A stretch of 44,273 bases of DNA from positions 1 to 44,273 of the forward strand of contig JAFPWD010000005.1 in assembly GCA_017395105.1 (NCBI GenBank), given 5' to 3'. This document shows, piece after piece, positions 1 through 6,841 of this stretch. This stretch comes from Clostridia bacterium. Lineage in GTDB: Bacteria; Bacillota; Clostridia; Christensenellales; CAG-138. Made by a program: the position numbers and the translations under genes. The number at the start of each line of letters is the position of its first letter. Position 1 is the first letter of the stretch. Under the pieces are notes generated by a model, which saw only the letters and a program-made list of their open reading frames with translations, did not search any database and was not told where the DNA came from.

Positions 1-64
1 CGCCTTCCTCGATAATACTTGCAACATTAATGGGTAAAACTACTTGATTTCCGCGTGCTTTCAT
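1..64 (-). CDS. N-terminal fragment of a probable transposase (runs off the window)
   Basis: An ATG at 64-62 opens a frame that leaves the window after 21 codons and begins MKARGNQVVLPINV. The wording 'NQVVLP-N-V' resembles the start of IS1182-type transposases (inference from memory of the family; the fragment is too short to prove it). A good promoter lies just upstream (108-136), and a 12-bp IS-end-like motif at 176-187 sits before it, as expected for the left end of an insertion sequence. It could instead be the start of an unrelated small regulator. Confidence 0.4.
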   Translation of the reverse strand, partial: MKARGNQVVLPINVASIIEEG

Positions 65-107
65 TGTACAATATCCCTGCTTTCTGTGTGGTTTTTTCGC
101 TAAACTA

Positions 108-136
108 ATTATACATGAAAGCAGCAGACCGGGCAA
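108..136 (-). promoter_or_regulatory. Promoter of the edge transposase-like gene
   Basis: On the minus strand TTGCCC (136-131) and TATAAT (113-108) are separated by exactly 17 bp. The start codon is 44 bp downstream. The -35 lies inside a hairpin stem (127-156), a common way for IS elements to limit transposase expression. Confidence 0.6.
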
Positions 137-164
137 CCCTTGCGGATCGCCCGGTCTTGTTTTA
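127..164 (+). terminator. GC-rich hairpin followed by TTGTTTTA
   Basis: GACCGGGC (127-134) pairs perfectly with GCCCGGTC (149-156) across a 14-nt loop, and TTGTTTTA follows on the plus strand. It would stop plus-strand readthrough toward the left. No plus-strand gene precedes it, so it may instead be part of the insertion-sequence end. Confidence 0.4.
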
Positions 165-215
165 TTGGGGCTTAATGCAACAGCCCCGTATGCTGTTTTT
201 TAAAATGTATTACGC

Positions 216-1412
216 TCATCTTAGCCAATCGAGCGTGCCCTCAGCAACGGTATCGAGGCCTGTTACAACAAGAAAATCGCTGATGCCGTATTCCTTGCAA
301 AGCTCGCTCGGAGCGGGGAGGGATGGGCTGTAGTACAGCGAGCGCACATCGATCATAATGATGGTGTTGTAGTGCGCGGCAAGGAAGGGAACTATCGCAT
401 TACCGAAGCTGTCCTTCAAAACGAGGAGAGTGCCGTCGATGACCGAATCGTTCACGATCCGCGTTATGCCGTGGTTGCTGTAGAGATAGGCAGCGTATTT
501 ATCCACAACGTCGTCCTTTAGGCAGTCGGTATCGAGCGAGCCGTGATACACCTTTTCATCGCCGCCGTCAGCTGTTGTAACGGTGAGCTTATCATCATAG
601 AAGCCGACCCAAGTTTCAAGCGTATCGCAGGGAACTCCGAATAAACAGCTCTGACCGTACAGCGTGCCGTAAAAGTCGTACCCGGTCTTGGTGAATTCGC
701 TTTCGGGCAGCGGAGTAAGTCCCAACTGCTCGGCTATCTCAACGTAGGAGAGGTAGGAGCCCTTCATGGTGAGATGATGGTCGGTCTTGTAGTACAGCGA
801 GCCTACATCGCCGTATGCGTTGAAAAGATCGCGAACGGGGATAGCCTCGGCACTGCCTTCAAGCGCAGACTCAAGCCTGTCTATTATCTCTCCGTCGTGA
901 TACTCAAGATGCAGCTTGGGAAGCTCGTTTTCGAGCATGTAGCCCGAGGTGGGGATGAAATAGGTGTATGCATTCAGCGCATTTTCGCCGATAAAGCGAT
1001 TAAGCTTGCCGATATTGGTCTCTATAGCAGAGTCGCTCGCCGCAATCGGAGCCTTTATAAGCCTGTCGTCGGACGCGAGCACAACGCTCTCGACCGCATT
1101 TCTGCCGGTGTAGCGGTTCGCGTAGGAATAAAGCGAAACGAATTCGGAGCGAAGAGGGAAATGATCCTGAAGCCAGGCATCGACCTGCTCGGAGAATCCG
1201 CCGTCCATTATGTTGCCGATGCTTGCATCGGGCGCTTTTGCGAGTATTCTTCGCTCGTTCGGGCTGAGCTCGCCTTCATGCTTGGGAAGGAAAAGGATCA
1301 GCAGAAAGAACACTCCGATGAATGCTGCAAACAAGCCGAACAGCACTGCCTTCGGTGCGCTTAGTCTGTCGTGGGAGACAGTATTGACAGAGTTATTATT
1401 AAGATCATTCAT
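216..1412 (-). CDS. DHHW-family membrane-anchored protein (AlgX/AlgJ-like SGNH-type acyltransferase candidate)
   Basis: About 398 aa with one N-terminal membrane segment (VLFGLFAAFIGVFFLLILF) and an extracytoplasmic domain. DHHLTMKG near residue 212 matches the DHH signature of DHHW proteins, relatives of AlgX/AlgJ, and KDSFGNA near residue 340 is the GDSF-like nucleophile block. Such proteins usually O-acetylate or otherwise modify surface polysaccharide together with an MBOAT acyl carrier; none is visible here. The start at 1412 is chosen because ATGAATGA overlaps the stop of the DUF4358 gene by 8 nt (translational coupling). An upstream in-frame ATG at 1469 has no better RBS. It is the third gene of a minus-strand operon. 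The DHHW W is L here. Confidence 0.8.
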   Translation of the reverse strand: MNDLNNNSVNTVSHDRLSAPKAVLFGLFAAFIGVFFLLILFLPKHEGELSPNERRILAKAPDASIGNIMDGGFSEQVDAWLQDHFPLRSEFVSLYSYANRYTGRNAVESVVLASDDRLIKAPIAASDSAIETNIGKLNRFIGENALNAYTYFIPTSGYMLENELPKLHLEYHDGEIIDRLESALEGSAEAIPVRDLFNAYGDVGSLYYKTDHHLTMKGSYLSYVEIAEQLGLTPLPESEFTKTGYDFYGTLYGQSCLFGVPCDTLETWVGFYDDKLTVTTADGGDEKVYHGSLDTDCLKDDVVDKYAAYLYSNHGITRIVNDSVIDGTLLVLKDSFGNAIVPFLAAHYNTIIMIDVRSLYYSPSLPAPSELCKEYGISDFLVVTGLDTVAEGTLDWLR

Positions 1413-1923
1413 GGATCTTGAGCGTGGTTTCAAGAAGATCGTTGAGAATGCTCTTGGCCTGAGCGGCATCGTTGCTGACGATCAGAAAAACGTACCTTCC
1501 GGCAGTCATCTTAACGCAGGAATCGATCTTGGGAACCTGATCGGGACCGTAATCGGAATAACCGTCGCGCTGATACTTGACCCAATCGCTGATGGGACCG
1601 CTCAGGATCTCCTTTGCAGCCGCGGCATCCTTTGCGCCGATGACGAGAACCTCCTCGGGAGAAGCCATGGAGCGGTACATCTCGGGTTTGCCGTCGATAT
1701 AGTTGATCTTATCCTTGCTGATCTTGAGCAGGGTCAACGCAGAGAACTCAAGATCGTCGGCGGGAACCTCGGAGAGGTTGTACTCAAATTTTGCGTTTGA
1801 CACGATGTTCTGACCGAAGCCGGTGATGTTGCCGATCTTAAGGTCGGCATACTTATCGCCGCCGCAGGCGGTGAGCGAGAATACCGTTATCACGGCAAGA
1901 AGCATAGCAAGTATTTTTTTCAT
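1405..1923 (-). CDS. DUF4358-type lipoprotein
   Basis: 172 aa. It starts MKKILAMLLAVITVFSLTAC: a signal peptide with lipobox LTAC, so a lipoprotein on the outer face of the membrane. The rest matches the DUF4358 pattern, with a conserved YIDGKPEMYRSMASPEEVLVI block and a C-terminal region typical of this small Clostridia family, whose function is unknown. The start at 1923 has an ideal RBS (GGAGG-AAAAA-ATG). It overlaps the downstream DHHW gene by 8 nt and lies 110 bp after the SGNH gene. DUF4358 and DHHW genes are commonly neighbours, which suggests a shared surface-modification role (inference). The gap upstream carries only small palindromes (TTGATATATCAA at 1959-1970, ATCGC-N5-GCGAT at 1939-1953). 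Confidence 0.8.
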   Translation of the reverse strand: MKKILAMLLAVITVFSLTACGGDKYADLKIGNITGFGQNIVSNAKFEYNLSEVPADDLEFSALTLLKISKDKINYIDGKPEMYRSMASPEEVLVIGAKDAAAAKEILSGPISDWVKYQRDGYSDYGPDQVPKIDSCVKMTAGRYVFLIVSNDAAQAKSILNDLLETTLKIHE

Positions 1924-2033
1924 TTTTTCCTCCGTTTTATCGCTCATAGCGATATTGTTTGATATATCAATCAGCATTATGCGTGAATGAATCCATAAGA
2001 ATAGAAAATTGTAAGCATCGTTTAGCTCGAGCG

Positions 2034-3008
2034 TTAGCTCGACAGCCCCGCAGCCACCGCCTGAACAAGATATTCAGCCCATATCCTTGAATAAGTCATG
2101 TTCAGGTGAAGTCCGTCGCCCGAAGCAGCGGCAGGCAGTGCGCCCGAAGCATCGTACATACCATCGGGAACCGAAATATAGCGGCAGTAGCCGAACTGAG
2201 ATGCCAAATTCGCAAGAAGCGAGTTAATGTAGTTAATGTTTTCGTTTGTAATGCCGTTCTCGTTTCTGTCCGAAAGCGCCTTGGTTATGGGTGTCATGCC
2301 GGTAATGAAGATCCTTGCATTGGGCTGCCTTGATTTCACGTCGCGGATCAAATCGGCATATTTTCTAATGAAAACCGAAGGGTCGGGCCAACCGAGCTCG
2401 TTTTGACCAAACATTAAAAGCACACCGAGATAATTCCCTGAGTTCAGCTCGTCGATAACGGGAATGCTGCCATGCGTAGAGGTCTCGGTATAAACGGTGT
2501 TTATATTCAGACCGACGGTCGTGAAAAATGCACCGTGAGTCACAACGCCGTAAGCGTGGAGCGCCTCAAACATGGAGTTTCCGACAAAAGCACAGCCGTC
2601 AAACACGCGCTGATCGGTGATCCCGCCGGGCAGTGAGGTCGGAACGGGGGGCATCGTCGCTATCACCGGAGTGGGAGTGACGGAAACGGGAGTGACGGCG
2701 GAAGTCGGAGCCGAGGTTGGCGCAGCGGAAGGCACAGCAGTCGGCTCGGGAGTCGGCGTGGGCGGCGCATAGGGTGTTGGCGAAACCTCAAAAGGAGCGG
2801 GAGTGGCCGCGGGAATGAGCGTGCTGAGCTTCACTTCGGCTGCAACAGGCGCAAGGGTAGAAACCGGAACGGCCGTGAAGCTGTCTATTTCTATTATTAC
2901 GGGCTCGCTTGAATGCATGCAGCCGAAAGCGGAAAACACCGTAAATAAAGCGACCGTAAGTGTTATGCATTTTTTGATGAACGAACCGGTCATAAATACC
3001 TTGCGCAT
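2034..3008 (-). CDS. Secreted SGNH/GDSL-type hydrolase with Pro/Thr-rich linker
   Basis: 324 aa. An N-terminal signal segment ends in SAFGC (weak lipobox, so secreted or lipid-anchored). A low-complexity linker rich in Pro, Thr, Ala and Val spans roughly residues 45-130, followed by an SGNH domain. The blocks are visible: FVGNSMFEAL (block I, nucleophile Ser), GQNELGWP (block III, Asn) and DGLHLN (block V, Asp/His). This predicts an extracytoplasmic esterase or acyltransferase acting on cell-wall or surface glycans. The start has GAAAGGA 5 nt upstream of ATG. It is first in the operon with DUF4358 and DHHW, behind the promoter at 3060-3088. The three genes probably build or trim acyl groups on a surface polymer (inference). 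Confidence 0.8.
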   Translation of the reverse strand: MRKVFMTGSFIKKCITLTVALFTVFSAFGCMHSSEPVIIEIDSFTAVPVSTLAPVAAEVKLSTLIPAATPAPFEVSPTPYAPPTPTPEPTAVPSAAPTSAPTSAVTPVSVTPTPVIATMPPVPTSLPGGITDQRVFDGCAFVGNSMFEALHAYGVVTHGAFFTTVGLNINTVYTETSTHGSIPVIDELNSGNYLGVLLMFGQNELGWPDPSVFIRKYADLIRDVKSRQPNARIFITGMTPITKALSDRNENGITNENINYINSLLANLASQFGYCRYISVPDGMYDASGALPAAASGDGLHLNMTYSRIWAEYLVQAVAAGLSS

Positions 3009-3059
3009 CGTTCCTTTCGGGCTGCGTACACGCTGATCGAATTCAGCGCACCAAATGTT

Positions 3060-3088
3060 ATTATACCAAATCTATGCGCTTATTTCAA
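3060..3088 (-). promoter_or_regulatory. Promoter of the SGNH-DUF4358-DHHW operon
   Basis: TTGAAA (3088-3083), a 17-bp spacer ending in TGG, then TATAAT (3065-3060): a near-consensus SigA promoter with an extended -10. The start codon is about 50 nt downstream. Confidence 0.75.
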
Positions 3089-3227
3089 CCGATCGACACT
3101 CTATTTACCTATTTACGGCAATGATATTTATTAACTTTTTGTGTCTTTTTTTGTATACAGACGATCGGGTGCCGAAAACCGGCCGAAGTCGAAAGCCTGT
3201 TATAGTGCATGGTCGCACCGCATGATG

Positions 3228-3260
3228 AAAGGCGCATCGCCGAAATGACGATACGCCTTT
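3228..3260 (-). terminator. Hairpin downstream of ppdK
   Basis: AAAGGCG.ATCG (3228-3239) pairs with CGAT.CGCCTTT (3249-3260) with one mismatch. It lies 20 bp beyond the ppdK stop. The U-tract is short on both strands, so termination may be partial. Confidence 0.5.
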
Positions 3261-3279
3261 TAATATGAAGTTAAAGCGA

Positions 3280-5910
3280 TCAGTTGTTCTCGTTAAGAGC
3301 CGCCTGAGCTGCCGCGAGCCTTGCGATCGGTACGCGGAAGGGGGAGCAGGAAACATAGTTCAGACCGATCTTGTGGCAGAACTCGATGGAGGAAGGATCG
3401 CCGCCGTGCTCGCCGCAGATGCCGAGCTTGATGTTCGGGCGGGTCTTCTGACCGAGCTCGACCGCAATCTTCATCAGCTTGCCAACGCCAACCTGGTCAA
3501 CGCGAGCGAAAGGATCGTTCTCGAAGATCTTCTTATCGTAGTAATCGGGCAGGAACTTGCCTGCATCGTCGCGGCTGAAGCCGAAGGTCATCTGGGTAAG
3601 GTCGTTGGTGCCAAAGCTGAAGAACTCGGCCTCGGTGGCAACTTCGTCCGCAGTGAGAGCCGCACGGGGGATCTCGATCATGGTGCCGACGAGGTAGGGG
3701 ATCTCCATACCGCGCTCCTCCATGACCTTCTTCGCGGTGGCGACTACGAAGCTCTTAACGTATGCAAGCTCCTTGACTTCGCCAACGAGGGGGATCATGA
3801 TCTCGGGAACGATCTCAAGACCGGTCTCCTTGCGAACCTCGATAGCCGCTTCGATAACGGCGCGGGTCTGCATCTCGGCGATCTCGGGATAGGTGACGGA
3901 AAGGCGGCAGCCGCGGTGACCCATCATGGGGTTGGACTCGTGCAGGCCGTCAATGGTGGCCTTGAGCTCATCGAAGGTGAGACCCATGGTCTTTGCAAGC
4001 GCCTTGATATCCTCTTCCTTGGTGGGAAGGAACTCATGGAGCGGGGGATCGAGGAAGCGGATGGTGACCGGGCGGCCTTCCATCGCCTTGTAGATGCCCT
4101 TAAAGTCCTCGCGCTGCATGGGGAGGAGCTTGTCAAGAGCGGCTCTGCGCTCATCGGCGTTCTTGGAAACGATCATCTCGCGCATTGCGGGGATACGATC
4201 CTCGTCGAAGAACATGTGCTCTGTGCGGCAGAGGCCGATGCCTTCTGCGCCGAACTTAACGGCCATAGCGGACTGAGAGGGGGAGTCGGCATTGGTGCGG
4301 ATCTTCAGCTTGCGGAAGGAGTCCGCCCACTCCATAACGGTTGCGAAATTGCCGGAGATCTCGGCGGGAACGGTCTTGATGGCCTCGGCATAAACCTTGC
4401 CGGTGGTGCCGTCGAGGCTGATCCAGTCGCCTTCCTTGAGAACGGTGCCATCGGGGAAGGTGATGGTCTTGGCTTCCTCGTTGATCAGAGCCTCGGTGCA
4501 GCCGCAAACGCAGCAGGTGCCGATCTGGCGGGCAACGACGGCCGCGTGGCTGGTTCTGCCGCCGAAGGCGGTGAGGATGCCCTGAGAAGCGTTCATGCCC
4601 TCGATATCCTCGGGGCTGGTCTCCTTGCGGGCGAGGATGACTTCGTGACCCGCATCGTGAGCGGACTTCGCCTCATCGGCGGTGAAGTAAACAAGACCGC
4701 AGGCGGCGCCGGGGGATGCGTTGAGGCCCTTTGCAACGGGCTTTGCAGCCTTGAGCGCAGCGGTGTCAAACTGGGGATGGAGCAGCGCGTCGAGCGCCTG
4801 GGGTTCGATCATGCAGATGGCTTCTTCCTTGGTGCGCATGCCCTCGTTCACAAGGTCGATTGCAACCTGGAGAGCGGCGGCGGGGGTGCGCTTGCCGCTT
4901 CTGGTCTGGAGCATGAAGAGCTTGCCCTTTTCAATGGTGAACTCCATGTCCTGCATATCGCGGTAATGCTTTTCAAGGGTATCCGCGATCTTAACGAACT
5001 GGTTGTAGATCTCTTCGTTGGTGTTCTTGAGCTGATCGATGCTCTGAGGAGTGCGGATACCAGCAACAACGTCCTCGCCCTGAGCGTTCATCAGATACTC
5101 GCCGAACAGCGCCTTTTCACCGGTGGCGGGGTCGCGGGTGAACGCAACGCCGGTACCGGAGTCATCGCCCATGTTGCCGAATACCATGCTCTGCACGTTG
5201 ACGGCGGTGCCCCAGCTTGAGGGGATGTCGTACTGACGGCGATAGACGATAGCGCGGTCGTTGTTCCAGCTGCGGAAAACCGCCTTGATGGCCTCCATGA
5301 GCTGAACCTTGGGTTCCTGCGGGAAGTCGAAGCCCTTCTCGGACTTGAACATCGCCTTGTATTCTTCAACGATCTGCTTGAGGTGATCGGCGGTGAGCTG
5401 AGTATCGAACTCAAAGCCGTTCGCTTTCTTGGTGCCCTCAAGGATCTCGTCAAACTTCTTCTTTTCAACCTCCATAACAACGTCCGAGAACATCTGGATG
5501 AAGCGGCGATAGCTGTCGTAGGCAAAGCGCTCGTTGTTGGTGAGCCTTGCAAGCGCGACCACGGTTTCATCGTTGAGACCGAGGTTGAGGATGGTGTCCA
5601 TCATGCCGGGCATACTTGCGCGTGCGCCGGAGCGGACGGAAACGAGGAAGGGATTCTCGGTGCTGCCAAGCTTCTTGCCTGCGCGCTCCTCGATAACGAC
5701 GAGCGCTTCCTCGATCTGCTTAACGATCTCATCCGCGATGGTTTCGCCATCTTCGTAATAGCGGGTGCAGGCTTCGGTGGTTACCGTGAAACCGTAGGGA
5801 ACGGGAAGACCGAGGCCGGTCATCTCGGCGAGGTTAGCGCCCTTGCCGCCCAGGAGGTTTTTCATACCTGCGTTACCTTCGTTGAAAAGGTAAACGTACT
5901 TCTGTGACAT
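3280..5910 (-). CDS. ppdK: Pyruvate, phosphate dikinase
   Basis: 876 aa, the normal length for bacterial PPDK. It interconverts pyruvate + ATP + Pi and phosphoenolpyruvate + AMP + PPi in the cytoplasm. In anaerobic Clostridia it often works toward pyruvate, as a PPi-using glycolytic step. Visible parts: the N-terminal nucleotide-binding domain beginning YLFNEGNAGMKNLLGGKGANLAEM, the swivelling phosphohistidine domain with GGRTSHAAVVARQ (catalytic His near residue 453), and the C-terminal TIM barrel with CGEHGGDP (catalytic Cys near 830). TSH is the site used by the PPDK regulatory kinase in other organisms; no such kinase gene is seen here. RBS GGAGGACAAATCGAATG. Monocistronic, with its own promoter and a downstream hairpin. 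Confidence 0.97.
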   Translation of the reverse strand: MSQKYVYLFNEGNAGMKNLLGGKGANLAEMTGLGLPVPYGFTVTTEACTRYYEDGETIADEIVKQIEEALVVIEERAGKKLGSTENPFLVSVRSGARASMPGMMDTILNLGLNDETVVALARLTNNERFAYDSYRRFIQMFSDVVMEVEKKKFDEILEGTKKANGFEFDTQLTADHLKQIVEEYKAMFKSEKGFDFPQEPKVQLMEAIKAVFRSWNNDRAIVYRRQYDIPSSWGTAVNVQSMVFGNMGDDSGTGVAFTRDPATGEKALFGEYLMNAQGEDVVAGIRTPQSIDQLKNTNEEIYNQFVKIADTLEKHYRDMQDMEFTIEKGKLFMLQTRSGKRTPAAALQVAIDLVNEGMRTKEEAICMIEPQALDALLHPQFDTAALKAAKPVAKGLNASPGAACGLVYFTADEAKSAHDAGHEVILARKETSPEDIEGMNASQGILTAFGGRTSHAAVVARQIGTCCVCGCTEALINEEAKTITFPDGTVLKEGDWISLDGTTGKVYAEAIKTVPAEISGNFATVMEWADSFRKLKIRTNADSPSQSAMAVKFGAEGIGLCRTEHMFFDEDRIPAMREMIVSKNADERRAALDKLLPMQREDFKGIYKAMEGRPVTIRFLDPPLHEFLPTKEEDIKALAKTMGLTFDELKATIDGLHESNPMMGHRGCRLSVTYPEIAEMQTRAVIEAAIEVRKETGLEIVPEIMIPLVGEVKELAYVKSFVVATAKKVMEERGMEIPYLVGTMIEIPRAALTADEVATEAEFFSFGTNDLTQMTFGFSRDDAGKFLPDYYDKKIFENDPFARVDQVGVGKLMKIAVELGQKTRPNIKLGICGEHGGDPSSIEFCHKIGLNYVSCSPFRVPIARLAAAQAALNENN

Positions 5911-5962
5911 TCGATTTGTCCTCCGTATTTAGTTTTGATTTGTATTTATGGTACAACTTCTG

Positions 5963-5991
5963 ATTATAAAGCATTTTACATGAATTTACAA
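5963..5991 (-). promoter_or_regulatory. Promoter of ppdK
   Basis: TTGTAA (5991-5986), 17-bp spacer, TATAAT (5968-5963), about 53 bp before the ppdK start codon. Confidence 0.7.
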
Positions 5992-6063
5992 GGGTTTATC
6001 AAAATTTTTTGAAACTTTTTGGGGAATAATGATTTATAAGTCCAAATCAAGGAGGTAAAATAG

Positions 6064-6420
6064 ATGAAAAAAGACGATAAAAAGAGCAAAGTAACCGGAT
6101 TTGATGCCGAAGCTGCCGATTCTGCGCTGCTCGATGGGATCGGGACTGCGTCGGCATCGGAAGCTACGGGTATGATGTACTGCCCTCCGAGGAGCGAGGA
6201 TGAGCTCAGAAGCCGTGAGCAGCTTTTCTCGCTTCAGGTCGATATGCCGCCGGAAGGATACGTTGGAAACGAGCGGGAATGGCGTGCCGATATCGAAAGA
6301 TTTTACCGCGATGAAGCGAAAACTCCGCTTAAGGATACCGCTATAAACTATATGGCAAGGCCGGATATTCTCGATCCCGCGAACACCTTCGTTGATATCG
6401 ATGAGCCGCGCGGTGTTTAA
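6064..6420 (+). CDS. Hypothetical 118-aa protein, no family recognised
   Basis: A perfect RBS (AAGGAGG, 9 nt before ATG) and codon use like the neighbouring genes show that it is real. The protein is soluble and charged, with no signal peptide or membrane segment. It has a lysine-rich start (MKKDDKKSK), a low-complexity Ala/Ser stretch near residues 20-40, and an acidic, tryptophan-containing second half (GYVGNEREWRADIERFYRDE). One Cys near residue 40. It is divergent from ppdK and ends 30 bp before the MGMT-like gene. I do not recognise it and propose no function. Confidence 0.75.
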   Translation: MKKDDKKSKVTGFDAEAADSALLDGIGTASASEATGMMYCPPRSEDELRSREQLFSLQVDMPPEGYVGNEREWRADIERFYRDEAKTPLKDTAINYMARPDILDPANTFVDIDEPRGV

Positions 6421-6444
6421 AACGAGCCGATTTTCTGCTATAAT
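6416..6444 (+). promoter_or_regulatory. Extended -10 promoter placing the transcript start at the ATG of the MGMT-like gene
   Basis: TG-C-TATAAT (6436-6444) with TTTAAA (6416-6421) 17 bp upstream of the hexamer. The -10 ends 6 bp before the ATG at 6451, so initiation about 7 bp downstream would start the mRNA at or next to the A of ATG. No Shine-Dalgarno lies between the -10 and the ATG. Confidence 0.5.
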
Positions 6445-6450
6445 ACCCGC

Positions 6451-6759
6451 ATGGAGAAAAACACATTTGAACTGATATACGAGATAGTGCGAATGATTCC
6501 GCACGGCAAGGTAGCAACCTACGGTCAGATAGCCGCGCTTGCGGGAAACCCGAGGCTTTCGCGCGTTGTCGGCTATGCGCTGCACGTCAATCCGGATCCC
6601 GAGAGCATTCCTTGCTACCGTGTTGTGAACAGGCTTGGCGAGGTATCGAAGGCATTTGCATTCGGCGGTGAAAACAGGCAGATCGCTCTGCTTCAAGCCG
6701 AGGGAGTTAGCTTTACGGATGGGCGTGTGGATCTGCAAAAGCATCTTTGGAGACCCTGA
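6451..6759 (+). CDS. MGMT/ATL-like DNA-binding protein (alkyltransferase C-terminal domain)
   Basis: 102 aa, only the DNA-binding/active-site domain of O6-alkylguanine-DNA alkyltransferases (as in ATL proteins). Features: PHGKVATYGQIAALAGNPR (helix-turn-helix with arginine finger), VGYALHVNP and the active-site block IPCYRVVNR. The acceptor Cys is present but the usual PCHRV His is Tyr, so it is either a variant alkyltransferase or an alkyl-lesion sensor (inference). The C-terminal FAFGGENRQIALLQAEGV and DGRVDLQKHLW are typical of the family. Translation probably depends on a leaderless mRNA, since no RBS precedes the ATG. It ends at a bidirectional terminator shared with the convergent SpoIID gene. 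Confidence 0.85.
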   Translation: MEKNTFELIYEIVRMIPHGKVATYGQIAALAGNPRLSRVVGYALHVNPDPESIPCYRVVNRLGEVSKAFAFGGENRQIALLQAEGVSFTDGRVDLQKHLWRP

Positions 6760-6782
6760 TTATCGTAAACAAATGAACGTTG

Positions 6783-6815
6783 AAAAGGATGGAGGCGGGA
6801 AGCTTCCATCCTTTT
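6783..6815. terminator. Bidirectional terminator between convergent genes
   Basis: A 14-bp stem (6783-6796 with 6802-6815, one G-U) around the loop GGGAA. AAAA leads into it and TTTTT follows, so U-tracts exist in both directions. It sits between the MGMT-like gene (plus) and the SpoIID gene (minus). Confidence 0.85.
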
Positions 6816-6841
6816 TCGGTTGGTATCGGTCGATATGCCGA

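Larger units (their letters stand above)
1..187 (-). mobile_element. Putative left end of an insertion sequence (IS1182-like)
   Basis: Read on the minus strand, the segment starts with GGGGCTGTTGCA (187-176), followed by a promoter and the start of a transposase-like ORF. The same 12-mer occurs at the other window edge (44133-44144). GGGGCT (167-172) and AGCCCC (182-187) also form a small hairpin. The IS family is inferred, and the element is incomplete here. Confidence 0.35.

Noticed and set aside
3265-5220. Long open frame of 651 codons on the plus strand
   Set aside because: It is the antisense shadow of ppdK; its composition (runs of Leu, Ala, Gly, Asp) mirrors the codon bias of the real gene, and it has no RBS or family resemblance.
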